Position numbers and translations under genes: made by a program. A stretch of DNA of 11,639 nt from Deltaproteobacteria bacterium UBA5799. Its GTDB lineage: Bacteria > Desulfobacterota > GWC2-55-46. The notes beneath the pieces were generated by a model. That model made no database searches. It was given only the letters and a program-made list of their open reading frames with translations, and had not been told where the DNA came from. Shown here in pieces: positions 1 to 6,250 of the stretch (within the stretch, counting starts at the first letter, position 1; the number at the start of each line of letters is the position of its first letter). Location: NCBI GenBank assembly GCA_002418185.1, contig DIDN01000127.1:1-11639 (forward strand), given 5' to 3'.

Positions 1-21
1 CGAGTCCCCCCTTCGGCACCA
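1..21 (+). tRNA. 3' end of a tRNA gene, probably tRNA-Leu (truncated by the window edge)
   Basis: The window opens with the end of a T-loop (CGAGT, 1-5), the 3' half of a T-stem (CCCCC, 6-10), a 7-nt acceptor 3' strand (CTTCGGC, 11-17), discriminator A18 and an encoded CCA (19-21). The acceptor implies a 5' end GCCGAAG, which is the usual start of many bacterial and plastid tRNA-Leu genes; that isotype is recalled knowledge, since the anticodon lies outside the window. Only the 3' 21 nt are visible. Confidence 0.8.
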
Positions 22-51
22 GATTTTGATTTAAGGCGGGACGAGAACAGT

Positions 52-78
52 TTGCGAGCGCCCGCTAAAAGGTACAAT
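52..78 (+). promoter_or_regulatory. weak candidate sigma70 promoter upstream of the glycosyltransferase cassette
   Basis: TTGCGA (52-57) and TACAAT (73-78) match the sigma70 hexamers at 4/6 and 5/6, but the 15-bp spacing is shorter than ideal. The cassette could instead be read through from the tRNA. Apart from this, 22-197 shows no gene. Confidence 0.25.
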
Positions 79-197
79 CGCATTTAGAGCCGGAGACAGG
101 CCCTATCCCCTTCTTTGTGAAAAGTGAACCAAAAACGGGGGCTGCGCATCCCGTCATTCGAGAGAGCGCCTCCGCCCAACGGACCCTGCCCGCGCCA

Positions 198-902
198 ATG
201 GTGCCTGACAAGAAAATACTCATAATAATCCCGGCTTTTAACGAGGAGGCCTCCATAGGGGGCGTTATCTCCCAAATCCGGGAACACGCGCCCGGTGCCG
301 ACATGGTCGTCGTGAACGACGGCTCAACGGACCGCACGGCATTCATTGCCGAGGGCCTGGGCGCGACGGTCCTCAATCACATATACAACCTGGGCATCGG
401 CGCCACCATGCAGACCGGGTACAAGTATGCCCTCCGGCGAGGGTACGACATCGCGGTGCAGGTGGACGGCGACGGCCAGCACCCGGCAGACCAGATTTTC
501 GATCTCGTCAGGCCGGTGGCCGAGGGCAGGGCGGACATGGTCGTGGGCTCAAGGTTCCTGGGCGCGGGCGAATACAGGGCGTCGATTGCGCGGAGCGCCG
601 GGATGGTATTTTTTTCGAGGCTCGTCTCGGCCATAATCAGGGAGCGCGTCACGGACACGACCTCCGGTTTCAGGGCGGTCGGGAGGAGCTGCATCGAGTT
701 CTTCAGCGCGCGATATCCTGACGATTACCCGGAGGTGGAGGCGCTGGTGCTCCTCCATAAAAAAGGCTTCAGGATAATGGAGGTCCCGGTCAGTATGGCC
801 GAGAGGGCCGGCGGGCGCTCCTCTATAACGCCGCTCAGGTCCGTCTATTACATGGCCAAGGTCTTACTGGCCATACTGGTGGACCTCGTCAAGAGGGCTT
901 GA
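198..902 (+). CDS. family 2 glycosyltransferase, DPM1-like (polyprenyl-phosphate sugar synthase type)
   Basis: A GT-A fold, family 2 glycosyltransferase of about 234 aa. The N-terminus has the nucleotide-binding strand ILIIIPAFNEE, followed by VVVNDGSTDRT, the DXD-type metal/nucleotide-sugar motif VDGDGQHPAD and a later GSRF motif. There are no C-terminal membrane helices of the GtrB kind; the last 20 residues are only hydrophobic and amphipathic. Such enzymes usually move a sugar from a nucleotide donor to polyprenyl phosphate on the cytoplasmic face. The DUF2304 and GT-C neighbours suggest it makes the lipid-linked donor for the membrane transferase downstream (inference). The ATG at 198 places the first strand at residues 6-12, as is normal for the family. 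An in-frame GTG at 117 would add 27 low-complexity residues. Neither start has a good Shine-Dalgarno sequence. The sugar is unknown. Confidence 0.85.
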   Translation: MVPDKKILIIIPAFNEEASIGGVISQIREHAPGADMVVVNDGSTDRTAFIAEGLGATVLNHIYNLGIGATMQTGYKYALRRGYDIAVQVDGDGQHPADQIFDLVRPVAEGRADMVVGSRFLGAGEYRASIARSAGMVFFSRLVSAIIRERVTDTTSGFRAVGRSCIEFFSARYPDDYPEVEALVLLHKKGFRIMEVPVSMAERAGGRSSITPLRSVYYMAKVLLAILVDLVKRA

Positions 903-920
903 AGCCCTGGGGAGTGTGCC

Positions 921-1307
921 ATGTACCTTGTCCAGATAGTAGCGATCCTCGGGTCGGTCCTGCTCTTCAGCATAGTCATAGACTTCATAAGACGGGGGCT
1001 GCTGAAAGAGAAGTATTCCGTGCTCTGGCTGGCCGCGGCCATAATCATACTGTCCCTTTCCCTCAAGAAAGAGCTGCTTGACACCTTCGCCGAGAGGCTG
1101 GGGGTCGCCTACCCCCCGTCGCTACTCTTTCTCGTAGCCTTCATCTTCGTGCTCCTCATAAACCTCCACTTCTCGGTCGTAATCTCCATCTTCCACGAGA
1201 AGAACAAGGTGCTGAGCCAGGAGCTTGCGCTCATAAAGAACGCGCTCAAGGAATCGGGCATCGACCCGGCAGGCGGGCACAAGGGCCCGGGGCTCCCGGA
1301 TGATTAG
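921..1307 (+). CDS. DUF2304 family small membrane protein
   Basis: This 128-aa protein has three hydrophobic segments (about residues 3-22, 34-50 and 66-90) followed by a charged, coiled-coil-like tail (EKNKVLSQELALIKNALKE). It matches my memory of DUF2304, a family of roughly 110-130 aa found right after polyprenyl-phosphate glycosyltransferases. GGGGAG at 908-913 is a good ribosome binding site for the ATG at 921. The gene starts 18 nt after the glycosyltransferase stop and overlaps the next gene by 8 nt, so the three are probably co-transcribed. Its biochemical role is not established; a partner or flippase accessory for the lipid-linked sugar is the usual guess. Confidence 0.8.
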   Translation: MYLVQIVAILGSVLLFSIVIDFIRRGLLKEKYSVLWLAAAIIILSLSLKKELLDTFAERLGVAYPPSLLFLVAFIFVLLINLHFSVVISIFHEKNKVLSQELALIKNALKESGIDPAGGHKGPGLPDD

Positions 1308-2700
1308 TTTTTTTTCGCACCGCTGGTTCAGCCCGGCCTTTCTCCTATTCATGGCCGTCCTCACGATTGCCGCGTATTCAAACTCGTTCCGCGCCCCCAT
1401 GCAGTTCGACGACTCCCAGGCGCTTGAGCACCTGCTCCTCAGGGACTTTGCCGACCTCCGGTCGATCTTTGACAGCACGAGGGGCTTCTCTATGTTCACA
1501 TTCGCCCTCAACCACGCCGTCGGGGGGTTTGACGTCTGGGGCTACCACGCGGTGAACCTTGCCGTGCACGTCGTTAACTCGGTCCTGGCCTACTCTCTCC
1601 TCCTTGCCACCTTCAGGCTGGCCGGTGTGGACGAGCCCGACTCCAGAAGGTTCGCGGCCTTCTCCGCGCTCCTCTTTGCAGTGCACCCTGTCCAGACCCA
1701 GGCGGTCACATACATAGTGCAGCGGATGGAGTCCCTCTCCGCCGGGTTCTACCTCCTTTCGGTCCTCCTCTTCGTCCGGGCCGCCGGCTCCGCCGCCCCC
1801 GTAAGGAAGGCGTTGATGTACGCAGGCGTTGCCGCTTCCTATTTATTTGCATTCGCCTCAAAGGAAGTCGCATACACCCTGCCGGCCGTAATACTCCTCT
1901 ACGACCTCTGCTTTATCGCCGGGGGGAGGTTCCGGGAGGTGCTCTCCAGGTGGCCGGTATACTGCCTCCTTGCCGCGCTCTTCGCATATTTCACGGTGAC
2001 GACCGTAGCGCCGCTCGGCGGGTTGAGCCTTCCGTGGGAGGAGAGCAGGGTCGAGGCCCGGGCAAACCAGGCAGCCGCATCCCTGCCCTTGCGGGTCCTC
2101 GGGGCCGTAAGCGCCCCGACCTTTCTGGAAGCTACCGAGGCGCACGCGGAAGGGATAAATGCGCCCCGTCCGGACGACCGCGCGAAAACGAGCAAATACG
2201 GCGACTCGGCCGGTTTCGGGGTATCTGTGATAAGCCCGAAGGAATACCTGTATACGCAGTTCAATGCCGTCGTATATTACATCACGCTCCTTGCCGTGCC
2301 CATGAACCAGAATATCGATTACGCTTTTCCGTGGGCGAGGGAGTTTCTCAAGGCCCCGCCTGTCGCGCCCGGAGCCGTCCTGAACATCCCGGTCCCCCCG
2401 CCGGCCGTGTCGTTCCTCATATTGCTTGCCATAGCCGGTACCGGCCTATTCCTTCTTTTCCGGAGGCGGCGGGGGCCGGACGCCAGGGCGCGCGTGGCGG
2501 GTTTTTTCGTACTATGGTTTTTCATCATACTCTCGCCCACATCGAGCTTCGTGCCGGTGATAGACGCCCTGGTCGAGCACAGGCTCTATCTTCCGTCGCT
2601 CGGCTTCTTCGTGGTCTTCGTCCTGGCCCTGGACCGGGTTGCATTCCGTCTGATTTCAGGTATAGTGAATGCGCGCCGTTCGTCACAGGTAGAGCGGTAG
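1300..2700 (+). CDS. polytopic GT-C-type glycosyltransferase resembling the membrane half of TMTC/PMT-like proteins, without TPR tail
   Basis: A 466-aa integral membrane protein with about nine to eleven hydrophobic segments. Features recalled from the TMTC/PMT-like superfamily are an acidic pair in the first extracytoplasmic loop (QFDDSQ, about residues 33-38), HAVNLAVHVVNSVLAY, FAVHPVQTQAVTYIVQRMESL, YLYTQFNAVVYYITLLAVP with NQNIDYAFP, and near the end SPTSSFVPVIDALVEHRLYLP. Such proteins take sugar from polyprenyl phosphate and transfer it to acceptors outside the cytoplasm, which fits the glycosyltransferase upstream. Many bacterial relatives continue into tetratricopeptide repeats; this one stops about 35 residues after the EHRLYLP motif. 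The ATG at 1300 overlaps the DUF2304 stop, and codons 3-6 contain a run of eight T (1308-1315). The acceptor is unknown. Confidence 0.75.
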   Translation: MISFFSHRWFSPAFLLFMAVLTIAAYSNSFRAPMQFDDSQALEHLLLRDFADLRSIFDSTRGFSMFTFALNHAVGGFDVWGYHAVNLAVHVVNSVLAYSLLLATFRLAGVDEPDSRRFAAFSALLFAVHPVQTQAVTYIVQRMESLSAGFYLLSVLLFVRAAGSAAPVRKALMYAGVAASYLFAFASKEVAYTLPAVILLYDLCFIAGGRFREVLSRWPVYCLLAALFAYFTVTTVAPLGGLSLPWEESRVEARANQAAASLPLRVLGAVSAPTFLEATEAHAEGINAPRPDDRAKTSKYGDSAGFGVSVISPKEYLYTQFNAVVYYITLLAVPMNQNIDYAFPWAREFLKAPPVAPGAVLNIPVPPPAVSFLILLAIAGTGLFLLFRRRRGPDARARVAGFFVLWFFIILSPTSSFVPVIDALVEHRLYLPSLGFFVVFVLALDRVAFRLISGIVNARRSSQVER

Positions 2701-2730
2701 CGGCATAAACCATTGGAACCTAAAAAGTTA

Positions 2731-2760
2731 TTGACTGGGAGCTGCGTTATAGGTTATTGT
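2731..2760 (+). promoter_or_regulatory. candidate sigma70 promoter for the ANTAR regulator gene
   Basis: TTGACT (2731-2736) and TATTGT (2755-2760) are 18 bp apart and match consensus at 5/6 and 4/6. A second perfect -10 word, TATAAT (2782-2787), lies only 6 nt before the ATG at 2794; if used, it would give a nearly leaderless mRNA. Which one is used cannot be told from sequence. Confidence 0.35.
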
Positions 2761-2793
2761 AACGCAAATAGTCGCGAGGGCTATAATAAGGTC

Positions 2794-3387
2794 ATGAAGG
2801 CTACGGTAGCGGTGCAGGAAAAGAAGGTCCTCATAGCCGAGGACAACGCAAAAACCAGGCTCTTTCTCAAGAACCAGCTTGAGCTCCTCGGCTATCAGGT
2901 CGAAGCGGTCTCGAACGGCCAGGCAGCTGTCGAGATGGCCGCCGAGCTGGAACCGAGCCTCATAATCCTCGACGTCAAGATGCCGCAGATGGACGGCATA
3001 GACGCGGCCAAGACCATAACCTCGAAGGGGCCCGTGCCCATAATCCTCATAACCGGCCTTTCCTCCGACGAGATGGCAACCAAGGCCATCGAGTCCGGCG
3101 TATTCGCGTATCTCGTAAAACCGGTCACAAAAAAGCAGCTCGAACCAGCCATCAAGCTCGCGATGGCGAGGTACAGGGAGTTCAAGAGCCTCAAGGTGGA
3201 GGTCGACGACCTCAAGGACGCGATCGAGACGAGGAAGCTCGTCGAGCGCGCCAAGGGCATACTCATGAAGAGGTGCAATATCTCCGAGGAAGAGGCCTTC
3301 AAGCTCCTCCAGTCACATTCCCAGAAAGAAAACAAGAAGATGCGCGAGATAGCCGAGGGCATCATCTCCGTAAGCAAGCTCATGTAA
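2794..3387 (+). CDS. response regulator with C-terminal ANTAR RNA-binding domain
   Basis: A 197-aa two-domain regulator. Residues about 10-125 form a receiver domain with acidic pair E16/D17, phospho-acceptor D60 (ILDVKMPQMDG), T87 and K109 (LVKP). Residues about 135-195 form an ANTAR domain with the signature VERAKGILMKRCNISEEEAFKLL and a final REIAEGII helix. ANTAR proteins bind paired RNA hairpins with hexaloops and prevent transcription termination, usually after phosphorylation. No histidine kinase is next to it, so it is an orphan here. The ATG at 2794 was chosen over an upstream in-frame TTG (2713), because the latter adds 27 residues before the first receiver strand. It lies just upstream of an attenuator-controlled thiamine operon, but no convincing ANTAR dual-hairpin target was found in the window. 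Confidence 0.9.
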   Translation: MKATVAVQEKKVLIAEDNAKTRLFLKNQLELLGYQVEAVSNGQAAVEMAAELEPSLIILDVKMPQMDGIDAAKTITSKGPVPIILITGLSSDEMATKAIESGVFAYLVKPVTKKQLEPAIKLAMARYREFKSLKVEVDDLKDAIETRKLVERAKGILMKRCNISEEEAFKLLQSHSQKENKKMREIAEGIISVSKLM

Positions 3388-3389
3388 AC

Positions 3390-3407
3390 GCCCCTTCCGG
3401 GCAGTTT
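3390..3407 (+). terminator. weak candidate terminator after the ANTAR regulator
   Basis: GCCC (3390-3393) and GGGC (3399-3402) pair around loop CTTCC. Flanking AAAC and GTTT can extend the stem across a bulged A. The stem is short and there is no real U-tract, so termination would be inefficient. Confidence 0.3.
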
Positions 3408-3454
3408 CAACTTAAGAGCCAAGAACGAGCAGCGGCCCCGCCCCGTCTTTCGAT

Positions 3455-3483
3455 TTGACTTGGGGGCGCGGGACTGCTATCCT
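3455..3483 (+). promoter_or_regulatory. sigma70-like promoter of the thiamine operon
   Basis: TTGACT (3455-3460) and TATCCT (3478-3483) are separated by exactly 17 bp and match the consensus hexamers at 5/6 and 4/6. A start site near 3490 would place the TPP aptamer about 20 nt into the transcript, the arrangement expected for this riboswitch. Confidence 0.6.
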
Positions 3484-3510
3484 TGTTTAAACCCCGTTCA
3501 GGGGGGAAAT

Positions 3511-3602
3511 CACGCTAGGGGAGTCCGCAAGGGCTGAGAGTTCCCGCAAGGGAAGACCCTAACGACCTGATCTGGTTAATGCCAGCGTAGGGAAGCGGCT
3601 GA
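3511..3602 (+). promoter_or_regulatory. TPP riboswitch aptamer (THI element)
   Basis: The thi-box hallmarks appear in order: CTAGGGGAGTCC (3515-3526), GGGCTGAGAG (3531-3540), ACCCT (3556-3560), the conserved CCTGATCTGGTTAATGCCAG core (3566-3585) and CGTAGGGAAG (3586-3595). P1 can form between CGCT (3513-3516) and AGCG (3594-3597). The aptamer senses thiamine diphosphate. Its P1 3' strand, AAGCGGC (3593-3599), is exactly complementary to GCCGCTT (3636-3642) in the downstream terminator. Ligand binding should therefore free the terminator and switch the operon off, while without ligand this pairing acts as the antiterminator. The 3388-3710 stretch contains no gene, only this control region. Confidence 0.96.
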
Positions 3603-3633
3603 TATCTCCATATCAAGGCACTCTTGCCTGAAG

Positions 3634-3655
3634 CCGCCGCTTGGCGGTTTTTTTT
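3634..3655 (+). terminator. riboswitch-controlled intrinsic terminator
   Basis: A perfect CCGCC (3634-3638) / GGCGG (3643-3647) stem with loop GCTT is followed at once by eight T (3648-3655). Bases 3636-3642 are shared with the antiterminator pairing to 3593-3599, so the two folds exclude each other. Two small hairpins lie between aptamer and terminator: GATAT/ATATC (3601-3605/3610-3614) and AGGCA/TGCCT (3616-3620/3625-3629). Confidence 0.88.
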
Positions 3656-3710
3656 ATTCCCGCCGGCCTCCCTGCGTTAACCCGTTTTGCGAAACCGGCG
3701 GTTTATCCCG

Positions 3711-5063
3711 ATGCTCATCGACCGTGAAAACATAGCAGGGCTCGCCTCGCTCCCTGAGCCGAGCGAGGCGGACGTCCTCCTTGTGCTAAAGTCCGCATCA
3801 AAGGCTAAAGGGCTTTCGCTCGAAGAGGCGGCAATACTCCTTGCCTCAAGGGAGCCTGGCCTTGCCGGGCTTCTCTCAAGGAGAGCGGCCGAGGTCAAGG
3901 AGAAGGTATTCGGTAAGCGTATCGTCCTTTTCGCGCCCCTGTACCTCTCGAACCACTGCACCAACGGCTGCAGGTACTGCGGCTTCAGGGGCGGAAGCGG
4001 CGGGGTAGCCAGAAAAGCCCTTTCAGCCGACGAGGCCGTCAGAGAGGCAAAGGCACTCGAGGCAATGGGCTTCAAGCGAGTGCTCCTCGTGACCGGCGAG
4101 GACCCCAGGTGGGGCCTCGACTACATCGTCTCGTGCGTGAGGGCCATATACGAGAGGACGGGCATGAGGATAGTGCACGTGAACGCCCCTCCAATGGACA
4201 CCGGTCCGCTCAGGGAGCTCAAGGCCGCGGGGGCCGGGGTCTACCAGTCGTTCCAGGAGACTTACCACCGGCCTACTTACGAGGAGATGCACCCCTTCGG
4301 GAGGAAAAAGGACTACCACTTCAGGCTCGACGTCATGGACAGGGCCATGGAGGCGGGCTTCGGAGACGTCGGCATAGGCCCCCTCCTCGGCCTTTACGAC
4401 TACAGGTTCGACGCGCTCGCAACCATCGCCCATTCCCTCCACCTCTATGAAAAGTTCGGCGCGCACGCGCATACCATCTCCATACCGAGGCTCCGGCCCG
4501 CAGAGGACGGCTTGAAAGAGGTGCCGGTGAGGGTTTCCGACCAGGAGCTAAAGAAGATTGTCGCGGTCTTCCGTTTAAGCGTCCCGTCTGCCGGGATAGT
4601 GGCCTCAACGAGGGAGCCTGCGGGCCTGAGGGCCGAGCTCATACACACAGGGGCAACGCAGCTTAGCGCCGCATCAAGGACCAGCCCCGGCGGCTATGCC
4701 GGCAAGGAGGCGAGCCTCGAGCAGTTCTCCACCACCGACCACAGGGGCCTTGCCGAGGTGATAAAGTCCGTGGTGGACGAGGGGCTTCTCCCGAGCCTCT
4801 GCACCGCCTGCTACAGGACGGGAAGGACCGGAGGGGACTTTACCGGCAGGACCATAGCCGGCGAGATGGAGAAGTTCTGCCAGGCAAACGCCGTCCTCAC
4901 CCTTAAGGAGTACCTTCTGGACTCATGCACGAACGGCACGAAGGAGTCTATCGAGAGGGCGGTCGATAAAGGGCTTGCCGGGGTGGCCGACCAGGGGTTT
5001 AAAAAGGCGCTCGTTGAGAAGCTCGACGCGCTTGAAAAAGGCGAAAGAGACCAGTATTTCTGA
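3711..5063 (+). CDS. HydG/ThiH-family radical SAM tyrosine lyase in the thiamine operon
   Basis: A 450-aa radical SAM enzyme. The SAM-cluster motif CX3CX2C is C83/C87/C90 (NHCTNGCRYCGF). A second cysteine set, C364/C367/C390 (CTACYRTGRTG through KFC), has exactly the CX2CX22C spacing of the HydG auxiliary cluster, and the protein ends GERDQYF like HydG (GERDLYF from memory). Classical ThiH is about 375 aa and lacks this tail; HydG is about 460-480 aa. ThiH cleaves tyrosine to p-cresol and dehydroglycine for thiazole synthesis; HydG goes on to CO and cyanide for the [FeFe]-hydrogenase H-cluster. The TPP riboswitch upstream and the 1-nt overlap with thiS argue for the ThiH role. No hydE, hydF or hydrogenase is visible. 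The ATG at 3711 is preferred; an in-frame TTG at 3687 would add 8 residues. Confidence 0.88.
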   Translation: MLIDRENIAGLASLPEPSEADVLLVLKSASKAKGLSLEEAAILLASREPGLAGLLSRRAAEVKEKVFGKRIVLFAPLYLSNHCTNGCRYCGFRGGSGGVARKALSADEAVREAKALEAMGFKRVLLVTGEDPRWGLDYIVSCVRAIYERTGMRIVHVNAPPMDTGPLRELKAAGAGVYQSFQETYHRPTYEEMHPFGRKKDYHFRLDVMDRAMEAGFGDVGIGPLLGLYDYRFDALATIAHSLHLYEKFGAHAHTISIPRLRPAEDGLKEVPVRVSDQELKKIVAVFRLSVPSAGIVASTREPAGLRAELIHTGATQLSAASRTSPGGYAGKEASLEQFSTTDHRGLAEVIKSVVDEGLLPSLCTACYRTGRTGGDFTGRTIAGEMEKFCQANAVLTLKEYLLDSCTNGTKESIERAVDKGLAGVADQGFKKALVEKLDALEKGERDQYF

Positions 5064-5263
5064 TGCATATCAGGGTGAACGGGGAGAAAAGGGAGGTACG
5101 GGAGGGCATGACAATTGACGCCCTCCTCGACCTCCTCGCAATAAAGAGGCCGGGCATCGCAATAGACCTTAACCGAGAGATAGTGCCGAAGAGGCTATTG
5201 GGCTCTACCGTCCTCAAGGAAGGGGACGCGGTGGAGATAGTACGGATGGTCGGCGGCGGGTAG
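5063..5263 (+). CDS. thiS: sulfur carrier protein ThiS
   Basis: A 66-aa ubiquitin-like protein, the usual length for ThiS, ending in Gly-Gly-Gly (VRMVGGG). The terminal GG is the part adenylated by a ThiF-type enzyme and turned into a thiocarboxylate that hands sulfur to ThiG. The family pattern is visible: IRVNGEKREV at the N-terminus, a central IAIDLNREIVPK and KEGDAVEIVRMVGGG at the end. The ATG overlaps the preceding stop (TGATG), so translation is probably coupled to the tyrosine lyase. No thiF is present in the window. Confidence 0.93.
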   Translation: MHIRVNGEKREVREGMTIDALLDLLAIKRPGIAIDLNREIVPKRLLGSTVLKEGDAVEIVRMVGGG

Positions 5264-5336
5264 CAACCGGAATAACCGAACCACTGCTCCCATTGAATGC
5301 TGCATGTTCAAGGTTTTGCCGGCTGAAAGCCCGACT

Positions 5337-5370
5337 GATTTTATCACCTTTTCTAAAAGGGGATAAAATC
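5337..5370. repeat. long inverted repeat in the thiS-thiG gap
   Basis: Two 16-bp arms (5337-5352 and 5355-5370) are complementary with a single mismatch and separated by only CT. The palindrome is AT-rich in GC-rich surroundings, which suggests an inserted repeat or a transcript-processing structure. No gene is seen in 5264-5475. Confidence 0.75.
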
Positions 5371-5399
5371 TTATAAACGACTTCAAGATAATCTCCCCT

Positions 5400-5424
5400 G
5401 TCCTCTCTTTAGAAAAGAGGGGAC
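5400..5424. repeat. second inverted repeat in the thiS-thiG gap
   Basis: GTCCTCTCTTT (5400-5410) pairs with AAAGAGGGGAC (5414-5424) around AGA, with one G-U pair in RNA. It lies 52 nt before the thiG start and has no U-tract. AGGGGA (5358-5363) in the first palindrome can also pair with TCCCCT (5394-5399), giving an alternative fold. Confidence 0.65.
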
Positions 5425-5475
5425 CCAAGAACCTGGGCGGAATTCCCGGAAATGAATTTAGAAAAGGAGCGCGGC

Positions 5476-6240
5476 ATGGACGTATTGAAAATAGGCAATT
5501 ACGAATTCAAGTCCCGCCTCATGGTTGGCACCGGCAAATACCCTTCGAACGAGGTCATGGTAAAGGCGCTCGAAGCCTCGGGCGCTGAGGTCGTGACCGT
5601 GGCCGTGAGGCGCGTGAACCTTGACCGCGGCAGCGACTCTCTCCTCGACCACATAGACCCGAAATATACGCTCCTTCCCAATACCGCCGCATGCTACACG
5701 GCGGACGAGGCCATAAGGACGGCGCGCCTTGCGAGGGAGGCCCTTGAGACCGACCTCGTAAAGCTCGAGGTCATTGGGGATGAGAGGACCCTTTTCCCGG
5801 ACAACGAGGCGCTCCTTGAGGCCGCGAGGGTGCTCGTAACGGAGGGCTTTACGGTGCTCCCCTACACGAACGACGACCCCATAATGGCCAAAAAGCTCGA
5901 GGAGATCGGGTGCGCTGCCGTCATGCCCCTTGCCGCGCCCATAGGCTCGGGGCTCGGCATAAGGAACCCCTATAACATCAGGATAATACTCGAGACCGTG
6001 AAGGTGCCCGTCATAGTGGACGCGGGAGTGGGAACGGCCTCGGACGCGGCGATAGCCATGGAGCTCGGCTGCGACGGCCTCTTGATGAATACCGGCATAG
6101 CCGGGGCAAAGGACCCGGTCGCAATGGCAAGGGCCATGAACCTGGCGGTCGAGGCCGGAAGGCTCGCCCACCTCTCCGGGAGGATAGCGAAAAAACTCTA
6201 CGCAACCGCGTCGAGCCCTCTCTCGGGCGTAATAGAATAG
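5476..6240 (+). CDS. thiG: thiazole synthase ThiG
   Basis: A 254-aa TIM-barrel enzyme of normal length. It condenses 1-deoxy-D-xylulose 5-phosphate, dehydroglycine and ThiS-thiocarboxylate sulfur to the thiazole phosphate. Visible motifs are SRLMVGTGKYPS, VAVRRVNLD, DLVKLEVIGD with the Schiff-base lysine at K96, PIGSGLGIRNPYNI, and the phosphate-binding VDAGVGTASDAAIAMELGCDGLLMNTGIAGA. The start at 5476 is chosen because AAAAGGAG (5462-5469) sits 6 nt upstream; the earlier in-frame ATG at 5452 would bury this site inside the gene and adds eight unusual residues. It is separated from thiS by 212 nt containing two palindromes, and followed by lgt after 10 nt. Confidence 0.96.
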   Translation: MDVLKIGNYEFKSRLMVGTGKYPSNEVMVKALEASGAEVVTVAVRRVNLDRGSDSLLDHIDPKYTLLPNTAACYTADEAIRTARLAREALETDLVKLEVIGDERTLFPDNEALLEAARVLVTEGFTVLPYTNDDPIMAKKLEEIGCAAVMPLAAPIGSGLGIRNPYNIRIILETVKVPVIVDAGVGTASDAAIAMELGCDGLLMNTGIAGAKDPVAMARAMNLAVEAGRLAHLSGRIAKKLYATASSPLSGVIE

Positions 6241-6250
6241 GCGGAAGGGA

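Noticed and set aside
1..197. Integration site (attB) at the tRNA 3' end
   Set aside because: No integrase gene and no repeated copy of the tRNA end are seen in the window.
1287..1315. CCGGG/CCCGG hairpin followed by eight T at the DUF2304/GT-C junction, resembling an internal terminator
   Set aside because: Eight bases (ATGATTAG) separate the stem from the T-run, too far for an intrinsic terminator. The T-run simply encodes Ser-Phe-Phe-Ser at the start of the GT-C protein.
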